NCBI GenBank assembly: GCA_021401465.1
Contig: JADDMT010000099.1
Span: 1-64,000 of the forward strand
DNA length: 64,000 nucleotides
DNA from: Teratosphaeria epicoccoides
Taxonomy: Eukaryota; Ascomycota; Dothideomycetes; Mycosphaerellales; Teratosphaeriaceae
Direction of reading: 5' to 3'
Shown: positions 34,216-44,839 of the stretch, piece after piece
Layout: the number at the start of each line of letters is the position of its first letter
How positions within the stretch are numbered: the first letter of the stretch is position 1
Notes under the pieces: generated by a model
What the model was told of the DNA's origin: nothing
The model's database searches: none
Seen by the model: the letters and a program-made list of their open reading frames with translations, nothing else
Position numbers and translations under genes: made by a program

Positions 34216-34899
34216 TCACACTTGTCCAGGATTGCAGCACTCTCCTTCGAGCAGCATATCTATAGCAACGGCGCATCCCGCGCCAGCTGCGTGATGCAGC
34301 GCAGTCCGTCCGAGAATACCACCCGTTACGTTCATATCTATCCCGCCTGCGTGGAGGAGATAGCAGCGCATACGTTCTTGCTGTTCAGTCAGCCCTTCTT
34401 GCCCTCGATTAGCTGCCATAAGGAGTGGTGCTGTCTGGGAAGCATTCTTCGCATTCATATCAGCGCCTCCATGGGTCAGTAGTGCCACGGTCTAAGCAGA
34501 TTGCCGTCGTACCGCTTGAAGGGATGGTGTGTCAAGAGTAAATGGTTGATGGGCGTTTGGTTCCACTGCGGCTGCACTCTCGGATGAAGCATAAGTGCCA
34601 AAAACTCGTCTTGCCAGTCATCAAGAGGGGACATCGCCGGCTTTACCCCTTGAACAGCTTTGTCAATAGCGCGCATCAATGAGAACGCTTGCCGGGCTAG
34701 ATTCAAAGCCAGTGCGCAAGGAATCATCGCTCGAGAATAATGGCAGAGTCTGACTGTCGAACGGCAAATATGTGTTGTGGATAGTGCCCCGAGCAAAGTC
34801 ATCCCCATATGAAAACACTCCAATAGCTCGCAGTGGTGTAGATCCTGGCCTGAAACTCCACAGATCCGGGTCGATCCTGAGGTCTAATCCATCCAGCAT
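34216..34899 (-). pseudogene. Ankyrin-repeat pseudogene
   Basis: A single minus-strand frame holds ankyrin consensus pieces: an N-terminal part with PGSTPLRAIG (about 34830), then a stop-containing stretch near 34500-34660, then GGADMNAKNASQTAPLLMAA and GRTALHHAAGAG...AIDMLLEGE (34216-34480). Four internal stops, no credible introns to remove them, and no defined ends. It looks like a remnant of a multi-repeat ankyrin gene. Confidence 0.5.
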
Positions 34900-36123
34900 T
34901 TCCAGAAATTGGCTGATATGGATGAAGTGTTTGGATGAGAGCTTGCGGGCTTTGGTCTTGAGTCAAATTCTCTCTGAAAAGATTGCACCACTCGATGGGG
35001 CAGTGCTCTGGGTGAGCCCCGACAAAATGATGGAAGGCGGCCTGGGCGGTCCTCGTGTGCAGTGGCAAAAACCCTCTCGTGTTTCAAGAAAGCCCCAGCA
35101 AATGAAAGTCGTAGCAATCTATCATCACTGCTATCACGCTAAGCTCACAGCCTTCTCTACTTGGGGCGGCGGCTATGCTGCAAGTGAGACGAAGGGATTG
35201 CCAAGACTGTGAGAAGATTCTGTGTACCACAAGAGCGCAAAGGTTGTGGTCGCTTGCATTCCGGATCTGCAGAGGCGGCATCGACGCGTATTGCTCGTGT
35301 CTGAAAGCGTCCAGCTCGGATGTGAGGCTCAACTGGCCGCAGGTCTACGACACCCCAGGACAGCAGCATACCATCATGACGTCGGGGGAGGACTTGAAGC
35401 GCAAGTAGGAACTGAGCGTTCCGGAGGCGAAGTGTGTTGTGGGAAAGGAGGTGGCGGTGGCCAGTGATGACGAATACGTCACACCACGTCCGCCGACTGC
35501 AGCTCGATCTCCCCACCAGCACGTCATCTAAAGCCATTTCTCACGACAACGGACCTTTAATAACGCGCCTGCGATGTGCAACAGTAGGGCGAGTAGAATT
35601 GATCTAAAGCAATTCCTCACGCCATTTGCCCCAAGCTCCTCCAAGCCGTCAGGCTTTGTCCAACGGACAATGTCGACGATGGCGATACAGCGGGGACACC
35701 TCTCGATATCCAGCGTCGCATTGTAGAGACACCCCATGAGTATGGGCTCGAGTTTGCGTGTGCGATACCATCACCAGGCTGCCTGGTGATCATCATCATC
35801 CTCGCATTACACATATCAAGCTCTAATAAACTGTCGATATACAACTCCAGTTGTCACGATCAAATGTCGCTCCCATGCATATGAAGTACTGCTGTTCTCC
35901 AGACGCGATGCGATGCCTTGTGTTCCAACCACAATCCCGTCCAAGCCTATCAAAGGCACTGCAGGCATCGTCCCCTGAATAAACGCCAAAAGCACCTTCG
36001 CTCGAACGGATCCAAAATCAACAACCTTTTCCTCCTGCATCTGCTAACAGGTGTCACGATCCCAACGCCGCACATCATATCTGTCACAGATGATTCCAAA
36101 CATGCGCACGGAGCGACGATGCA
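34900..36123. other. No supported gene
   Basis: Possibly contains more of the ankyrin pseudogene near 34900-35120. ORFs at 35084-35540 on both strands show no recognisable family. The right end is the 3' region of SLN1. Confidence 0.4.
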
Positions 36124-39100
36124 TCAAGTCGCCGAAAGCGGCGACACCGGCCCACTCTCATCGAGGCTTGCTGCCTCGACGTCCGGTTCTTTCTTACCAC
36201 CGCAGCGACCACCATCAACCCCTTGCCTTCCAGACTCGCCAGCAGTCCTTACGAGCGTGACATTACCACTACCGTCACCGCTCGAAGCGCCGGGTCTGGG
36301 CTTCATCATCAAGCCGTCAACGTCCTCGTTCTCATCTTCCGGTATAGGCGCGCAGTACTCTTTCAGCACCTTCTTCAACTGCGGTCGCCTGATAGGTTTG
36401 GACAAGAAGTAATTCATCCCGCTGTCCATGCAGTCCTTGATATTCGACTCTTCAGAGAACGCAGTCAACGCCACGATCGGAGCCTCAAACCCGACCTCAC
36501 GGATGAGCTTGGTACTCATTATTCCATCCATTGTCGGCATCTGCACGTCCATGAAGATGAGATTGTACGGTCCAGGACTCTGCGGATTGGCTCGATTCTC
36601 CATACTCTCCTTGACCTTGTCCAAAGCCTCCTGCCCATCTTTCGCGACAGTCACATCATAAATGTCTTCCAGCTTCAGCATGCGCAAAACGACTTCCTGG
36701 TTCACCTTGTTGTCTTCGGCGACTAGGACACGGATCTTGCCAATGCTACGAGAAGCGTCCGCCGTAATCTTCTGCATTGCGCCCGATTGCGACCCCGGCG
36801 ATTCCATGGGCTGGCTGGCAGCGAAGAAGGGCTGACTCAGGCCCACTAGCCGCGGTTGTGCGTCGCCACCGGCTGGGGTGGCAGTGACAGTCGTAGAGCT
36901 AGTCGAGGTCTGAGGCGCGTCACTACCGCTCAACTCGTCTCTTGTAGTAGCCACCTGCCGACTCCCTCGCGATCGTGCGCGTCCGCTACGCTCATTGCCC
37001 GAGTCCTCTAAGCTTCGTCTCCGTTCACTTCCGGGTCCAGCACCGGCTAAGTCCACGCTAGAGCTCGCGGTGCTATCCGCCCTCGACTGCGTAAGTCGTA
37101 GTGGAATCTGCATGGTAAACGTGCTGCCTTCTCCAACCTTGCTAGTAACACTTATGTTGCCTCTCATGAGACTTGACAATTGCGAACAAATTGAGAGACC
37201 GAGCCCAGTACCACCGTACTTCTTCGACAGACCGAGGTCACCCTGCACAAAAGGCTCGAAGATCTTATGCTGCAGCCGTTCCGAGATGCCTGGGCCGGTG
37301 TCCTTTACTTCGAATTCAAAATTGAGATACTTGCCAGACGGCGGTGTAGCTGTACGCTCATGGGCCGAGAAGGTCATTATGGCGTTCGGATTGTCCATCA
37401 AGTTGTTCGCATTGGCCGTCTCGAGCGGTGCAATTGTCAGACTCGCTTCTGAATGAGTTTTCAGCCGGCTGGAATGCTGCCGGCTCAGTCTCGAGAGCGT
37501 TGACCCTTTGCGGCTACCAAGTTCTGGGATTTCAGGCAGGCAGCGAATAGTAATTGTGACACTGCCACCTGATGGCGTGAACTTGAGCGCGTTGCTGACC
37601 AGATTTATCAAGACTTGCAGTATTCGATGCGTGTCACCCCACAATACCATATCTTTGATCCTGCCTGTTCCAGCCGGCCCAAAATCAGTCTTCAATGCTG
37701 GTTGCACTGCATCAGGAATGCCTTCAAACTGCACTTGCAAATTGATGTTCCCATCCTTCGCCTGTTTGTCAAAGATCGCGACGAGCTGGGTGCTCACATC
37801 GCGCAGTCTGAATTCCTTCTCATCCAGGCTCAACTGCTGACCTACTTGATTCTTGCTGAAGGTGAGCAAGTCTGTTAAGAGATTGAGCAGTAGATCACCG
37901 CTCTTGTAGATGATTCCTAATGAACGTTTAAGCCGCACCGGATCCTCCTCTTGCATGCATACCGCACACATGCCCAGGATACCGTTAAGAGGTGTCTTGA
38001 GCTCATGAGAGATGTTCGCAATGAACAGTGTTTTACTCTCATTCGCCGCTTCCGCCGCTTTCTTGCTCGATTCAAGCTCGGCAGTGCGCTGCCGCACACG
38101 CTCTTCGAGTCGTTCATATTGCATCATGAGCTCGTCGCTCATCTCATTGAACGTGCTTGTCAAATCTGTGAGCTCGTCTTTGAGACATGATCGCCTCTCC
38201 TTGACCTTGGCAGGTATCTTAAACTGATGTCGTCTTCTTGCCTCCCTCTTGACCTCTCTTTCTTCTTTCCGCCGCTCCCGCCAACGGACAACAGCATTCT
38301 TGTTCGCAAACCCCTCCTTTCGTGCAAGAGATGAGGTCACCGTGGCCGCAAATCCCTCTTCAGCTTCCCTTTGACCGTCCTCGGCGGCGTCGTCTGCGCC
38401 GTCAGGACCCGTCGGATACGAATCGTCACTAGATCTGCTCGGGTTGGAGCCCGGCGGCTCAATGGACTTTCTGGTTGCCTCCCGCAGTCGCCGAATCGGC
38501 AAACCGAAGACGTAAGCCAGTGGAAATGCAACAATGGCCATCAGGGCCGCAGTAGCGAAGACACAGGCAAGGAGAACGTCACGGAGATGATCGATAGGCT
38601 GCCAGACCTCGCTTTTCGCCTGCTCGACGAGTACTGCCCAATTGACCATGCTAGTATTCAACAGGGCGTATCCCACAGATACCGCAGATCCATGCTCATT
38701 ATGCGTCGAAACCACGGCGCCGTTATTGTCGGAATCACGATTATCCTGCGTGAATGCGTGCTGAACTGCAGGGTAGCTGGACATCAAGAACGGGGAATTG
38801 GCCGCGCCAGTGATTTTGTCGGGATGCCGTTTCGTGTCCTCCGCGCCTAGCGGCATTACATACGATACGTTGACGTCGGTCGGAGTCGTGCCATTGTTCT
38901 CGCTGAACAGTATGCCTGGCCCGAAAAGATTCGTGACGGAGGTTGGTCTAATCACCAACGTCTGACCAGTGTCCCCTAGACCCTGTGCCTGGCTTATGAC
39001 GTTCTGTATGAGTCGCGCATCCATCACAGCAGTAAGCCAGCCGAGGACCTCGACAGCACCAGCGTTGTTCACAACCGGCATGGTCATGCTGACCAAGTAT

Positions 39101-39777
39101 AAGCTGTTATTGACGGCCCATGGTCCAGTCATCAAAGGGTCACCGCCGGCTTTCAGAACGACGGTGTCGTACTCTGCTTCGGACTGGTCGAATGTGTTGT
39201 TGTAATATGTCGAGAGATAGGTGAGGTTCGGATACAGGGCCTTTGGGTAACCGAGATTCAGATCACCGCACTGGCCATCGCCCAGGTACACGGGAGTACC
39301 TGTGCCTGGGCAATCATACGGAAGACGGATTTGACTCGATGAGTTGGGCTGGGAGTCATTCGTTGTTGTGTTCATAACCGCGTACGGTCCCATCGGTCCC
39401 TGGCCATTGACTGGAAACACCATCGTCTGCAAAAGCAGGGTTTGTCCCAGAGATCCACTCCCGCTGATAGCGTCTGCCATGTCCGCTTTTGCTGCCGACC
39501 ACAATGTACCAGTATCCACGCCGCCCTGAGTGTAGTTCTGGAGCGCATGCTGGATCAGCACACGCGTGCTGATGAAGTTGGCGGCTGTCTGCATCAGATT
39601 GAGGTCCGACGTGAGCTGCGCTGCTTTCAGACTTGCAGCCATGCTCAGCCGCTGTGAGCGGATGTCCAACACGAAGTTGTAGTTCGCAACCCATGTTGCT
39701 ACCGAGACTACAGCCAGGCCTATGAGTGAGGACAGGAGGATCAGTAGACCGAGCTGCGTCGTGATGTTGATTCGCAT
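36124..39777 (-). CDS. SLN1: Sln1-type hybrid histidine kinase (osmosensor)
   Basis: Intron-less, 1,217 residues from ATG 39777 (an upstream in-frame GTG is not used in fungi). Membrane span at 9-31, a large extracellular sensor of about 365 residues, second span about 399-425, HAMP region with a charged insertion, coiled coil about 540-580, HisKA with ISHELKTPLNG (phospho-acceptor His591), HATPase with N-box (about 722-735), DTGPGIS (about 830) and GTGLGL (about 856), a Ser/Thr-rich linker, and a receiver domain (about 1015-1140) with phospho-acceptor Asp1077 in MDVQMPTMDG and Lys1127. This is the plasma-membrane osmosensor that feeds the Ypd1-Ssk1 phosphorelay to the Hog1 MAP kinase. All catalytic residues are present. 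The 12-bp repeats at 40201 lie in its upstream region. Confidence 0.93.
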   Translation of the reverse strand: MRINITTQLGLLILLSSLIGLAVVSVATWVANYNFVLDIRSQRLSMAASLKAAQLTSDLNLMQTAANFISTRVLIQHALQNYTQGGVDTGTLWSAAKADMADAISGSGSLGQTLLLQTMVFPVNGQGPMGPYAVMNTTTNDSQPNSSSQIRLPYDCPGTGTPVYLGDGQCGDLNLGYPKALYPNLTYLSTYYNNTFDQSEAEYDTVVLKAGGDPLMTGPWAVNNSLYLVSMTMPVVNNAGAVEVLGWLTAVMDARLIQNVISQAQGLGDTGQTLVIRPTSVTNLFGPGILFSENNGTTPTDVNVSYVMPLGAEDTKRHPDKITGAANSPFLMSSYPAVQHAFTQDNRDSDNNGAVVSTHNEHGSAVSVGYALLNTSMVNWAVLVEQAKSEVWQPIDHLRDVLLACVFATAALMAIVAFPLAYVFGLPIRRLREATRKSIEPPGSNPSRSSDDSYPTGPDGADDAAEDGQREAEEGFAATVTSSLARKEGFANKNAVVRWRERRKEEREVKREARRRHQFKIPAKVKERRSCLKDELTDLTSTFNEMSDELMMQYERLEERVRQRTAELESSKKAAEAANESKTLFIANISHELKTPLNGILGMCAVCMQEEDPVRLKRSLGIIYKSGDLLLNLLTDLLTFSKNQVGQQLSLDEKEFRLRDVSTQLVAIFDKQAKDGNINLQVQFEGIPDAVQPALKTDFGPAGTGRIKDMVLWGDTHRILQVLINLVSNALKFTPSGGSVTITIRCLPEIPELGSRKGSTLSRLSRQHSSRLKTHSEASLTIAPLETANANNLMDNPNAIMTFSAHERTATPPSGKYLNFEFEVKDTGPGISERLQHKIFEPFVQGDLGLSKKYGGTGLGLSICSQLSSLMRGNISVTSKVGEGSTFTMQIPLRLTQSRADSTASSSVDLAGAGPGSERRRSLEDSGNERSGRARSRGSRQVATTRDELSGSDAPQTSTSSTTVTATPAGGDAQPRLVGLSQPFFAASQPMESPGSQSGAMQKITADASRSIGKIRVLVAEDNKVNQEVVLRMLKLEDIYDVTVAKDGQEALDKVKESMENRANPQSPGPYNLIFMDVQMPTMDGIMSTKLIREVGFEAPIVALTAFSEESNIKDCMDSGMNYFLSKPIRRPQLKKVLKEYCAPIPEDENEDVDGLMMKPRPGASSGDGSGNVTLVRTAGESGRQGVDGGRCGGKKEPDVEAASLDESGPVSPLSAT

Positions 39778-40854
39778 CGTCGCTCCTGCCCTCGCCCCCG
39801 TCACGGTATTCCGTCAAATCCCTGATGCTGGCACGGCGCACGAAGCGTCTGCGCGGCGTTGATGTGTGCGTACGAGTCGCCTGCCGTGCCTTCGAGGCCC
39901 ATAATCCTTCGCGGCTTCGATCCTGCTCCTCCACCATACAATGACCGCTACTGATGTCGTGATCACGCAGCAATTCCGCTGGAAGAGGGAGACGCCAATC
40001 CCACTGTCGGTGCAGCACTCACACCACGAGCTGCCTCGACAGCCAAATGCAGCCAAGCGTCAGTCAGGACCCGTCCCCGTCCTGTAATAATAATCACACT
40101 TTCCCTGCCATTCGGCAGCCAAACGGCGTCCGATTGTGTGGCGAGCGAGCGTGGATGGCGCGTGGGACAGCGTCAAATCAGGCAGGATAGTGCTGTACCC
40201 TGGACTGTACTCTGGACTGTACTCTGGACTGTACCCTGGTCTAGCTCCACCGGACGCCATCTCAAGCCGCACTCGTGCATTCCACAACACCACTCACTGC
40301 CAGCGGAAGCATCCGTTGTTCAGATCAGGACTCCGCTTTCGTCAAAAGATGTTTGAGCATGGGAAGGAACGAACCTTGCAAAGGACGAGCACGGCTGCGC
40401 TTTCCTGTTTCAGTGGATCGGTCCAACCGTCCTCTTGGCACGTGGGTGTGCCCGGGAACTACTAACCCGCAACTGAGTGGAGCTGGCTGTCACAGTACAT
40501 ACCGAGTCCCGGCTATATAGTACGGTTCCTCTTGTTCGGTTCTTCGCCATCTTACTTCCACCAGCAAAGCCGACAGTCGCGAAGACGCCGTCTGTCCATT
40601 GCTACTGATTATTGTTGCTTCAGCAATAGTGCCCACAACACCTCCCTTAATCATCTTGGCGTCCCTGTGCCATTTCTTGGCATACGAGATCGCGTGCCTC
40701 CGCCCATTCGAGCTCGGGAGAACCTTCTGAAAGCTTGTCATCAGAAAGACAAGCCATTTCAGATCACGGAGCGGATTCAAGCTTTCTCACGAAACTTGCG
40801 CAGACAGAAGGAAGGGGCGGTAATTGAGCGCAGGACCAAGGCTCGAGAACACAA
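39778..40854. other. Upstream region of SLN1
   Basis: About 1.1 kb with no recognised gene. It contains the 12-bp tandem repeat at 40201-40236 and several pyrimidine-rich runs. The right end is the 3' region of the dehydrogenase gene. Confidence 0.5.
40201..40236. repeat. 12-bp tandem repeat (three copies)
   Basis: TGGACTGTACTC twice, then TGGACTGTACCC, with partial copies on both sides (CTGTACCC before, TGG after). It lies about 420 bp upstream of the SLN1 start codon. Confidence 0.9.
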
Positions 40855-41643
40855 CTACATCTTACTCGGCATCCTGGTCGCTCCATCCAGACGAATCGTC
40901 TCCCCATTCAGCATCGTATTCTCGATCGCATGCCTTACCATCTTCGCAAACTCGACACCTTGCCCAGGCCTCTTTGGGAACTCGAATACCCTCTCCAGAC
41001 TCTTCCGCACCTTGTCCGACATCTGCGCCGTCATGTTGCTCTCGAAGTAGCCGGGAGCAATACTCACAGCCCTGATGCCCTGCGCTGCGTGATCTCTGGC
41101 CAATACCAGAGTCAGAGCCCTGATCGCGCCCTTGGAAGCTGCATAAGCTGCTTGGCCTGGCTGACCGTCAAAAGCCGCGGAGGAGGCGACCATGACTATT
41201 ACGCCGCGCTCGCCGTCGGGTTGTGTAGGAGGTGCAGTAACGATGTGCGGGAGACAAAGGCGGATGAGATCAAGCACGCCTCTCAGATTGATGTTGAGCA
41301 CGAAGTCCAATCTTTCCAGCGGCACAGGCTCATTGTTCTTGTCGATCAGCTTCGCAGGGAGTCCAACCCCGGCAGCTGGGATGACGCCTGACATAACTTT
41401 GCCAGTCTTATTGATCCAGGCTATGACCCCTTTGACTGCGGCTTGGACAGACGCGGTGTCGGACATGTCTGCTTCCTCGAAGTGTGAGCGGTCGCCGAGT
41501 TCGTTGACGACCTTGGCGCCTTGATCTGCGTTGAGGTCCAGGATGGCGACATAGCCGCCTTGAGCGTGTATTTCACGGACAGTGGCGAGACCGAGACCGC
41601 TGGCGCCGCCAGAGACGACGAAGGTGTGGTCTTTGATCTGCAT
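40855..41643 (-). CDS. Short-chain dehydrogenase, 3-hydroxyacyl-CoA dehydrogenase type II-like
   Basis: Intron-less, 262 residues, ATG 41643 to TAG 40855. Rossmann motif GGASGLG at 12-18, acidic residue after beta-2 (LDLNAD) indicating NAD(H), AAGVG at the NAG position, catalytic Ser in VASSAAF and Tyr/Lys in YAASK, then the IAPGYFESNM loop. Overall sequence and length fit the HSD10/HSD17B10 group (mitochondrial 3-hydroxyacyl-CoA dehydrogenase type 2), used in branched-chain or fatty-acid beta-oxidation. No clear C-terminal peroxisomal signal (ends PSKM). The exact substrate is inferred from family only. Confidence 0.88.
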   Translation of the reverse strand: MQIKDHTFVVSGGASGLGLATVREIHAQGGYVAILDLNADQGAKVVNELGDRSHFEEADMSDTASVQAAVKGVIAWINKTGKVMSGVIPAAGVGLPAKLIDKNNEPVPLERLDFVLNINLRGVLDLIRLCLPHIVTAPPTQPDGERGVIVMVASSAAFDGQPGQAAYAASKGAIRALTLVLARDHAAQGIRAVSIAPGYFESNMTAQMSDKVRKSLERVFEFPKRPGQGVEFAKMVRHAIENTMLNGETIRLDGATRMPSKM

Positions 41644-41706
41644 ATTGGGATATGTCCAGTGAATATAGCCTAAGTGATTTTTAGTGATTCCCCCTGAGAG
41701 CTCAGC

Positions 41707-41958
41707 CTAGATGGTGAATAGAGTCCAGACAAGCCTCAAAATCCCGTGGGTGAGTATCGTCGAGACCAGAATTTCTCCAATGAGAATCACACCGTAAGCA
41801 GAGATTCCAAAGATGCCGTTAGCAGATAGGCGGCTATGATATTCGGGCTGCTGTGTCCTCGTGGTTTGATACTGCAGATGCCTGGTGTTGAGCCCGCGTT
41901 CCTCGATATGGTCGAACTCGTCTTCCTTCGTGCTGTTTATACTACGTTGTGAGAGCAT
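41707..41958 (-). CDS. Possible small membrane protein (C-terminal hydrophobic hairpin)
   Basis: An 83-residue frame from ATG 41958 with two adjacent hydrophobic segments near the C-terminus (GIFGISAYGVILIGEILVST and ILRLVWTLF). The frame stays open further upstream to about 42087 without ATG, so an upstream exon is possible; ATGs near 42139 followed by GTACGG...TTACAG offer one. Divergently arranged with TAF9. Family not recognised; may not be real. Confidence 0.35.
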   Translation of the reverse strand: MLSQRSINSTKEDEFDHIEERGLNTRHLQYQTTRTQQPEYHSRLSANGIFGISAYGVILIGEILVSTILTHGILRLVWTLFTI

Positions 41959-42227
41959 GACTTCGAATTGACGAATGGTCCTTGTCCAAGAAGCTGTTTC
42001 TGAACCGAGGCAGATCGCCGTGACATGCTCGGCAATGCGCTCCGCAGATCGCCAGCAGAAGCCGGGTCTTGCCGCTGTAAGATGCACTTCCCCCCCGCCG
42101 TACCTGCCTTTCCTGGATGAGTGATTGGCGAGCTTTCACATGCAGGAAACGTCAACATCAGAGTACTTATACATTCTGACCCAGTCTCACGGCCGACACA
42201 CAGCCGCGCTACTACACAGGCTGCACC

Positions 42228-43007
42228 ATGGCCTCACCATTAGCAGCCGCGGGCCCTCAGCCAATTCATCCATCCACACCACCGCCGTCAGACACCCTGC
42301 CCTCAACAGCTGCACATACACAGCCAAACCTGCCCGGGCAAACCATCACCTCCGCCACTGACGATGGAACTTCCACCCGCCCACGTGATGCGCGCCTGCT
42401 TCACCTCGTGCTTTCCAACCTCGGCATCCAATCCTACCAGGAGCGCGTCCCACTGCAACTCCTCGACTTCGCGTATCGCTACACCTCCGGCATACTAAGC
42501 GACGCTCAAAGATTGAGCTCGGAAGGATACCTTGGCGGTGAAAGGACATCTACTAAGGGTAGAGGTGGAGGCGCAGATGGCGAGATCACAGTTCAGAGTC
42601 TTCGACAAGCGATCGCTTCACGACAGGCACACAGCGCCAGCGCTGGCGCTAACGGAGGTGCATTGCCCAAGGCGTTCATGCTTGAGCAGGCAGAGAAGCG
42701 CAATAAGACTGCATTGCCGAAGATCAAGGACCGTGGGAACCGGGCGTTTGAAGGTTTGCAGTTACCAGAGGAGAAGTATTGTCTGACGGGCCCTGCGTGG
42801 AATTTGAGGGAGGAGTGGAGTAGTGATGAAGAGGTGGAAGATGCTGCTGGATTTGCGCAGGTGAATGGGACAATCAATGGAATGGGCCCTGATGATGATG
42901 CGGCGATGAGTGGGATGGACGGTGAGGCAGGAGAGGATGAAGAGGGTGCCGGTAGGATGGAGGATGTGTTCGGGGAAGAGGGCGATACGAGTATGGCGCA
43001 AGATTGA
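42228..43007 (+). CDS. TAF9: TFIID/SAGA subunit TAF9
   Basis: Intron-less, 259 residues, start context GCACCATGG. After a Pro/Thr-rich N-terminus, the histone fold (about 52-120) contains RDARLLHLVLSNLG and ERVPLQLLDFAYRYT, diagnostic of TAF9 (TFIID-31). The C-terminal half carries the conserved PEEKYCLTGPAWNL segment and an acidic Asp/Glu/Gly tail. TAF9 pairs with TAF6 through the histone fold and works in TFIID and SAGA in the nucleus. Confidence 0.92.
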   Translation: MASPLAAAGPQPIHPSTPPPSDTLPSTAAHTQPNLPGQTITSATDDGTSTRPRDARLLHLVLSNLGIQSYQERVPLQLLDFAYRYTSGILSDAQRLSSEGYLGGERTSTKGRGGGADGEITVQSLRQAIASRQAHSASAGANGGALPKAFMLEQAEKRNKTALPKIKDRGNRAFEGLQLPEEKYCLTGPAWNLREEWSSDEEVEDAAGFAQVNGTINGMGPDDDAAMSGMDGEAGEDEEGAGRMEDVFGEEGDTSMAQD

Positions 43008-43884
43008 AAAAGTATTGGACGGGCAAAAACGCAGGAAGAATGACAAATTTGATACATTAGCGATGGCGTTGGTGGTTCTGAAGACGAGCGACCTGACGAC
43101 AGGTTGATGAGAAATCAGACCGAGAGGTACAGCTGAATCTTTCACCATTGCTTGTGGCCTGTGTCCTACGAAATATATCTTATCTGACCTGCATGTTCAC
43201 AGATGATACAACACAGCTATTCCATCACGCGACAAGGCTGCCCGTGGCCGTTATATCTGCGATCTCACCAGGACCCAGGACACGGGAACTGTATATAAAA
43301 TATTCATCAGAAACACCGAAACCCTCCCGGAGCAGGGCAGCTCACCCACTCATGACCGCGTGCGCCTTAAGATACATTCTCAGCCCATCAAGGACACCTG
43401 CATACGGCCTCGAGTCGTCGTCTTTGTTCATCTAGATGACGTCGACTGTCCAGGGCAGCCGGACCAGCGGATGCTAGACCCGGTAAGCACACATCTGACG
43501 TCCTTATGATTAGAACAACTCATGAATCTGCGGACAGAGGTGCTTGCCGGCTGGTGTGGTCGGCTATGCCGCAGCGGTAGGAGAGGTTGTCAGGGTATAG
43601 GGCGGGAAGGCGGTGTAATTGAGGAAGAAGGAGCGAGTGCCGCTGGTTGGGAGGAGCAGGCGGCGGATGTGTCGAAGATGGGGAGGTCTGATGTGAGGAG
43701 GGCTTAATGCTCGGAATGTTGGGGGCGGGGAGTGTCATGATGGGCGATCTTGGGCGATACTGGGTAGTTGCGGTTGGCGATTGTTGCGATGGTACCAAAA
43801 GTGAGCGGTTTCTGATTCGGACTTGACGTTTTGCATCCACCAGCTTCGACTGAGACAAAACATGAACAACCAAACCTCTTCGCG
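43008..43884. other. Intergenic; no gene seen
   Basis: 3' region of TAF9 and promoter of the gene at 43885. Short ORFs only. Confidence 0.5.
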
Positions 43885-44553
43885 ATGGCGCCACCTCGAG
43901 CGGTCAATACCGAGTCGAAGCTGCTCAGCCTGCCCGCGGAGCTTCGAAACAACATTTACGAGCGACTTCTGCTCCAAGAGGAGCCGGTGAAGCTTGGCGA
44001 CAAGAAGACGGCACTCAAGCCACCAGCTCTGTTGCAGACCTGTCAGCAAATACGGGCCGAAGCATCCAAAATTTACCACATGAACAACATCTTCCACACG
44101 ACATGGCGACACGGCTTGCAGCGTTTCTGGTTCCGAGGACCAATCACAACCTCCTTCATCGCCGACAGCACCCTGATGCCGTGGCTACACTCACGCGATA
44201 CCGAGACACGCAAAGCTTTGCGGCGCGTGTACCTGGATGACGGCGAGGATGACCCCGACTTGAGTCCTTACTTGGTCGGAAATGAGGACAGAGATCTCGT
44301 CTACGACTGTTCGGACGATGCAGCCGAAGCTCTGGAGCACTATCATCGACAGATCGCGGGACAGGGTCTAGGACTCGACAATTGCGATTTCTTCATCAGT
44401 CTCCACTTCGATTTGGTCCTTGATGCCCATAGCGTGTACACGCAGGAGATGTGCTGGCTGATCGATCCAGTTGGGGTGGTCGCAGATGTGGTGAAGGACT
44501 TTCAGACGGCATGGGAGGAGCCTCATGGGTCAGAGTCGGATGATGAGTTCTAG
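43885..44553 (+). CDS. F-box/2EXR-like fungal protein
   Basis: Intron-less, 222 residues, ATG 43885 (an upstream in-frame TTG is ignored). The N-terminal motif LLSLPAELRNNIYERLLL and the LLQTCQQIRAEASKIYHMNN segment are the hallmark of the large fungal family of F-box-like '2EXR' proteins. The C-terminal part has an acidic end. Such proteins are often substrate adaptors for SCF ubiquitin ligases, but many have no shown partner. A broken paralogue follows directly at 44840. Confidence 0.7.
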   Translation: MAPPRAVNTESKLLSLPAELRNNIYERLLLQEEPVKLGDKKTALKPPALLQTCQQIRAEASKIYHMNNIFHTTWRHGLQRFWFRGPITTSFIADSTLMPWLHSRDTETRKALRRVYLDDGEDDPDLSPYLVGNEDRDLVYDCSDDAAEALEHYHRQIAGQGLGLDNCDFFISLHFDLVLDAHSVYTQEMCWLIDPVGVVADVVKDFQTAWEEPHGSESDDEF

Positions 44554-44839
44554 CGTATGCTGCAAATGGTTCCGATTCAATGCGATCACAGCATGTTTCA
44601 TCGGTGTGGAGCGATCGGGCCTGCTGCTATGCATCCGCCAAAGGCTGGCCGAATAGGCTTTTGGCGTATGAGTGCAGTAAGAACCAGAGAGAGACAGCTT
44701 AGCTTTTACGAACGAATGTAAATGTATCATGGCGTTGTGATGCACAGATCCTTCGAGTCACTCAGTCAGACGCACGTGAACTAGGCTCGTCCCAAAGAAC
44801 TTACAAGCCACTACAAGTCCTGGGGCTCCGCAACTTCCA

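Noticed and set aside
39778..39804. Upstream extension of the SLN1 frame starting at GTG 39804
   Set aside because: Nuclear fungal genes start at ATG; ATG 39777 gives the usual Sln1 N-terminus just before the first membrane helix.
40193..40240. CRISPR-like direct repeats
   Set aside because: 12-bp back-to-back units without spacers in a fungal genome; a simple tandem repeat.
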